Assembly (NCBI RefSeq): GCF_022026395.1 | Contig: NZ_CP041767.1 | Location: forward strand, 422,001-486,000 | Length of the DNA: 64,000 bases | Direction: 5' to 3' | From: Brevibacillus brevis | Lineage (GTDB): Bacteria > Bacillota > Bacilli > Brevibacillales > Brevibacillaceae | Shown: one piece after another, positions 61,284-64,000 of the stretch | How positions within the stretch are numbered: the stretch's first letter is position 1 | How the letters are laid out: each line of letters begins with the position of its first letter | Translations under genes and position numbers: made by a program | The notes under the pieces: generated by a model | What the model was told of the DNA's origin: nothing | Databases searched by the model: none | What the model saw: the letters and a program-made list of their open reading frames with translations, nothing else

Positions 61284-62270
61284 ATGAAAATATGGAAACG
61301 AGTGTTGCTTCTTTTGCTTGTCGTGATGGCTGCGACAGCTGGATATTACGGATACTCTTTTTATCAATTTACTCAAAATATTCAAGAGCCCAATATCGCA
61401 CCGCCTAGTGGTGGGAATCCAACCAAAGCAGCAGAAATACCAGAGTGGGATGGCAAGGAACGTGTCAACATCCTGCTGATGGGAGTAGACCGCAGAGGAA
61501 TGAAAAATAACGGGCTTCCTCGTTCTGACTCCATGATGCTGGTCAGCATCGATCCTATGGGGAAACGTTATGATATGTTTTCAATCCTGCGTGATACGTA
61601 TGTAGATATTCCTGGTAAAGGTAGCTCGCGGATCAACTCTGCGATTGTAGAAGGCGGACCTGAGCTGGCAATGGAAACGGTTAGCCAGTTCACTGGACTT
61701 CCGGTAGATCGTTACGTGATTACTGACTTTGAAGGCTTCAAGGCTCTGATTGATGCAGTAGGCGGAGTCGAGATCGATGTAGAAAAAAACATGTACTATC
61801 ATGACCCGACTGACAAGGGTGTCTACGATATTAATCTGAAAAAAGGTCTGCAAAAGCTGGATGGAGACAAAGCATTGCAGTATGTCCGTTTCCGCCATGA
61901 TGCGACCTCCGATTATACACGGACCGAGCGTCAGCGGAAATTAATGACGGCAGTCGTAGATCAGATGAAAAATGGTACGACGTTGATGCAGCTTCCTACC
62001 ATTTTGAAGGAAGTAACACCGTATGTTCAAACCAATATTAGCTCGGTGGACATGCTCAAGCTGTCTGCACTCGGATTAAAATTGAATACGTTAGAGCCAG
62101 GTAACTATCAGTTGCCGCCAATGGGGATGTTCCGCGAATCGCACCGCGCAGGTTCAGTTCTGGTTCCGGATGTCGATCAGGTTCAGTCGTTTATCCAGGA
62201 AAAAATCGCTCCTCCTACAGAAGCAACGGATCAAACCGTGGGAGAAAAGAAAAGCAGCACGCAAAACTAA
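61284..62270 (+). CDS. LytR-CpsA-Psr (LCP) family cell-wall ligase
   Basis: 328 residues from ATG 61284 (AAAGGTGG upstream; GTG 61275 is alternative). N-terminal membrane helix (about 4-24), then the LCP domain outside the cell: VNILLMGVDRRG, RSDSMMLVSIDP, ILRDTYVDIPGKGSSRINSA, FKALIDAVGGVEIDV and ALQYVRFRHD carry the conserved Arg and Asp residues that hold polyprenyl pyrophosphate. LCP enzymes attach teichoic acids or other glycopolymers to peptidoglycan. The terminator stem contains the stop codon in its loop. Confidence 0.93.
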   Translation: MKIWKRVLLLLLVVMAATAGYYGYSFYQFTQNIQEPNIAPPSGGNPTKAAEIPEWDGKERVNILLMGVDRRGMKNNGLPRSDSMMLVSIDPMGKRYDMFSILRDTYVDIPGKGSSRINSAIVEGGPELAMETVSQFTGLPVDRYVITDFEGFKALIDAVGGVEIDVEKNMYYHDPTDKGVYDINLKKGLQKLDGDKALQYVRFRHDATSDYTRTERQRKLMTAVVDQMKNGTTLMQLPTILKEVTPYVQTNISSVDMLKLSALGLKLNTLEPGNYQLPPMGMFRESHRAGSVLVPDVDQVQSFIQEKIAPPTEATDQTVGEKKSSTQN

Positions 62271-62286
62271 GCGTGCTGTTTTTTTT
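62255..62286 (+). terminator. Terminator enclosing the LCP stop codon
   Basis: CAGCACGC / GCGTGCTG stem whose loop holds the stop codon, followed by eight T. Confidence 0.88.
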
Positions 62287-62341
62287 GTATTTTTTAGGAA
62301 AGACTAACCATGATTTTCTAAGTACTGAGGTGACAGTGTCG

Positions 62342-63793
62342 ATGGATCGAGAGAGTGCGCGCAATTGGTTTTCACATACTAGCGACTTGGTCACTGAACA
62401 TATTGATGAGCCTGAGGGCCGCGTGCTACTTTTCTTTTTATCGACCATGGCGGATGCCAAAGTTGTTTACAGTGAGCTCATCCCGAAGCTACGCGAGATT
62501 TGTTTGGAGGAAAGCGGGATTGAAGTGATTGCTCAGCACCTAGGAGCGTCTAGCAGCAGCCGAGTCTTCGATGAAGGGGAAGCCATTGAGCGTTTACTCA
62601 GCGGTCATATTGTCATTCAAGTGGAGGAATCGTCCTATGGCTTGGCGTTCCCCAGTGATGGCTCAGTTGGCAGAAACATTCAAGCACCAGAAATCGAAAC
62701 CGTTGTACTCGGCCCACAGATCGCCTTTGTAGAAGAACTGAATGTGAACATCTGCATCATTCGCAAATATATGTCTACCCCTAGATTGTTCCATGAACGA
62801 TTGAGAGTGGGGAAAACCATACCGATGAATGTGTCGATGCTGTATATGATTGGGACGGTAGATGAGGAAAATGTGAATACGGTGCGTCAACGGATTAATC
62901 ATCTGGAATTGGACACCAGTCTGGATTCTACCATACTGGCTCAGCATATCGCAGACAATGAGAAGTCATTATTTCCTACTCTTCAACAAACAGAGCGTCC
63001 AGACCGAGTCGTACACGGTTTGCGACAAGGGCAGATTGCCATACTCGTGGAGGGGAGCCCGTTTGCTTTACTCGGCCCCACCACCCTATTACAATTTTTT
63101 CAGTCGCCAGATGACTATTACTTGCGCTGGAGTCTCGCTACTTTTAACAGGCTCATGCGAATCTTTGCCATGATTTTGTCCCTGATCCTGACCCCGATCT
63201 ACGTGGCTGCGCTGACCTATCATTACGAGATGATTCCAGCTGATCTGTTGCTTTCTCTCGCGCAATCGCGCTCTCGGGTACCGTTTCCACCACTGTGGGA
63301 GGCCATCTTGATGGAGCTGATCATTGAGCTTTTGCGGGAAGCGGGAGCGAGGCTGCCGACCAAGGTCGGTCAGACGATTGGTATTGTAGGCGGTATTGTT
63401 ATCGGACAAGCTATCGTTCAGGCCGGATTCACCAGCAATATCTTGATTATTATCGTTGCCCTCGGGGCTTTGTCATCCTTTATCGCGCCTAGCTATATGA
63501 TCGGCTCTACAATCCGGGTGGTTCGTTTTCCGATGATTTTGCTGGCAGGTGTACTGGGTGCATTAGGCATTGTGGTCGGATTTAGTTTTTTAGCCAGTCA
63601 TTTGCTTCGCCAGACCAGTCTGGGCCGTCCTTATATGTACCCGATTTATCCCGTGCGATTTTCAGATTGGAAGGATGGCTTTATACGCGCTCCCTTATCC
63701 TCCCTTTCGGAACGGCTCAAGTTTTTTAACCCAAAACGAATATCACGCTTTGACAGGGATAGAGCCAAAGAGAAGAAAGACATTGACGAGTGA
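62342..63793 (+). CDS. GerA-family spore germination receptor subunit A
   Basis: 483 residues from ATG 62342 (GAGGTGA upstream); the in-frame extension to 62273 overlaps the preceding terminator. A long soluble N-terminal domain (to ~270) precedes four to five membrane helices. Family motifs include ADAKVVYSELIPKLREI, EGSPFALLGPTTLLQFFQSP, DYYLRW and TKVGQTIGIVGGIVIGQA. GerA A-subunits combine with B and C subunits in the inner spore membrane to sense nutrients. The B-subunit gene follows after 11 bases. Confidence 0.93.
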   Translation: MDRESARNWFSHTSDLVTEHIDEPEGRVLLFFLSTMADAKVVYSELIPKLREICLEESGIEVIAQHLGASSSSRVFDEGEAIERLLSGHIVIQVEESSYGLAFPSDGSVGRNIQAPEIETVVLGPQIAFVEELNVNICIIRKYMSTPRLFHERLRVGKTIPMNVSMLYMIGTVDEENVNTVRQRINHLELDTSLDSTILAQHIADNEKSLFPTLQQTERPDRVVHGLRQGQIAILVEGSPFALLGPTTLLQFFQSPDDYYLRWSLATFNRLMRIFAMILSLILTPIYVAALTYHYEMIPADLLLSLAQSRSRVPFPPLWEAILMELIIELLREAGARLPTKVGQTIGIVGGIVIGQAIVQAGFTSNILIIIVALGALSSFIAPSYMIGSTIRVVRFPMILLAGVLGALGIVVGFSFLASHLLRQTSLGRPYMYPIYPVRFSDWKDGFIRAPLSSLSERLKFFNPKRISRFDRDRAKEKKDIDE

Positions 63794-63804
63794 GCGAGGC
63801 GGCT

Positions 63805-64000
63805 ATGAAGATCAACATCGATGTAAGCAAGGACAATACGATAACGGCATTTCTTGCAGGGGTTCTTGTGCATGGCACGCAGTTAGGGATGGGCATTTTG
63901 GGCTTCCAACGAATCATTGCCAAGGAAGCGGGGCACGATGCTTGGATATCTGTCGTACTCGCTGCCTTGTTTACTCATCTTACGGTGATGACCATTAACA
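63805..64000 (+). CDS. GerAB-family germination permease subunit B (3' truncated by window edge)
   Basis: ATG 63805, eleven bases after the GerA stop, opens a frame that runs off the window. The visible 65 residues include hydrophobic helices ITAFLAGVLVHGTQLGMGIL and WISVVLAALFTHLTVM with FQRIIAKEAGHDAW between, the typical first two helices of GerAB/ArcD-ProY-type germination permeases, which bind the germinant. A GerAC lipoprotein gene is expected downstream but is outside the window. Confidence 0.85.
   Translation, partial: MKINIDVSKDNTITAFLAGVLVHGTQLGMGILGFQRIIAKEAGHDAWISVVLAALFTHLTVMTIN

Overview
The window looks like chromosome of a spore-forming, aerobic Bacillota bacterium, most likely Brevibacillus (inferred from gene content and mid-range GC, not from a database search). 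Supporting genes are a GerA-type germinant receptor operon at the right end, ribonuclease J, BrxA-type bacilliredoxin, ClpP, a CitA-like citrate synthase with a CitR-like regulator, an S-box (SAM-I) riboswitch, Zur boxes and a CuA cytochrome oxidase. No rRNA, tRNA, CRISPR array, phage or recognisable transposase gene was seen.

Layout. 0-4 kb: two tandem secreted proteins sharing a C-terminal module, then a ba3-type cytochrome c oxidase operon (subunits IIa, II, I) and a 34-residue membrane peptide gene. 4-10.3 kb: an SDR enzyme, a nitroreductase, and a two-component system co-transcribed with a repeat-containing lipoprotein, divergent from a related secreted protein. 10.3-11.8 kb: a zinc-starvation unit with two Zur boxes, a COG0523 metallochaperone GTPase and zinc-independent ribosomal protein L33. 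11.9-16.3 kb: a glycosyltransferase whose reading frame runs into a decayed permease on the other strand, glycerate kinase, a Na+/H+ antiporter with a long hairpin leader, and a cupin. 16.3-19.9 kb: two small membrane proteins, an Lrp-type regulator, a metallo-beta-lactamase-fold protein, and an operon of winged-helix regulator, disordered small protein and ClpP. 19.9-21.5 kb: an AT-rich accessory patch with a lipoprotein and a secreted protein.

21.6-39.8 kb: chemoreceptor; SgrR-like regulator divergent from an MFS exporter; CitR-like LysR, DUF418 protein and CitA-like citrate synthase; old yellow enzyme; TetR plus MFS drug pump with matched operators; MocR-type regulator; HAD phosphatase; M24 peptidase. 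39.8-49.5 kb is one long run of minus-strand operons: an ABC-2 exporter behind a large ArsR-type regulator, MoxR/DUF58/DUF4129, and an MFS exporter behind a second large ArsR-type regulator. 49.6-51.2 kb: an S-box-controlled homocysteine synthase. 51.4-64 kb: rhodanese, Sco-type copper chaperone (probable partner of the oxidase at the left end), RNase J, bacilliredoxin, an SDR, an ECF sigma/anti-sigma pair, MFS, LCP cell-wall ligase and the start of the ger operon.

The strongest unexplained signal is a roughly 400-520 bp intergenic repeat present twice (about 32968-33367 and 55999-56516). The longer copy has terminal inverted repeats and is built almost entirely of nested long palindromes; the other copy is a deletion derivative. 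Other points worth attention are the ClpP operon with a protein ending in Ala-Ala, the antiporter leader hairpin, several genes of 34 to 55 codons, and the glycosyltransferase/pseudogene junction.
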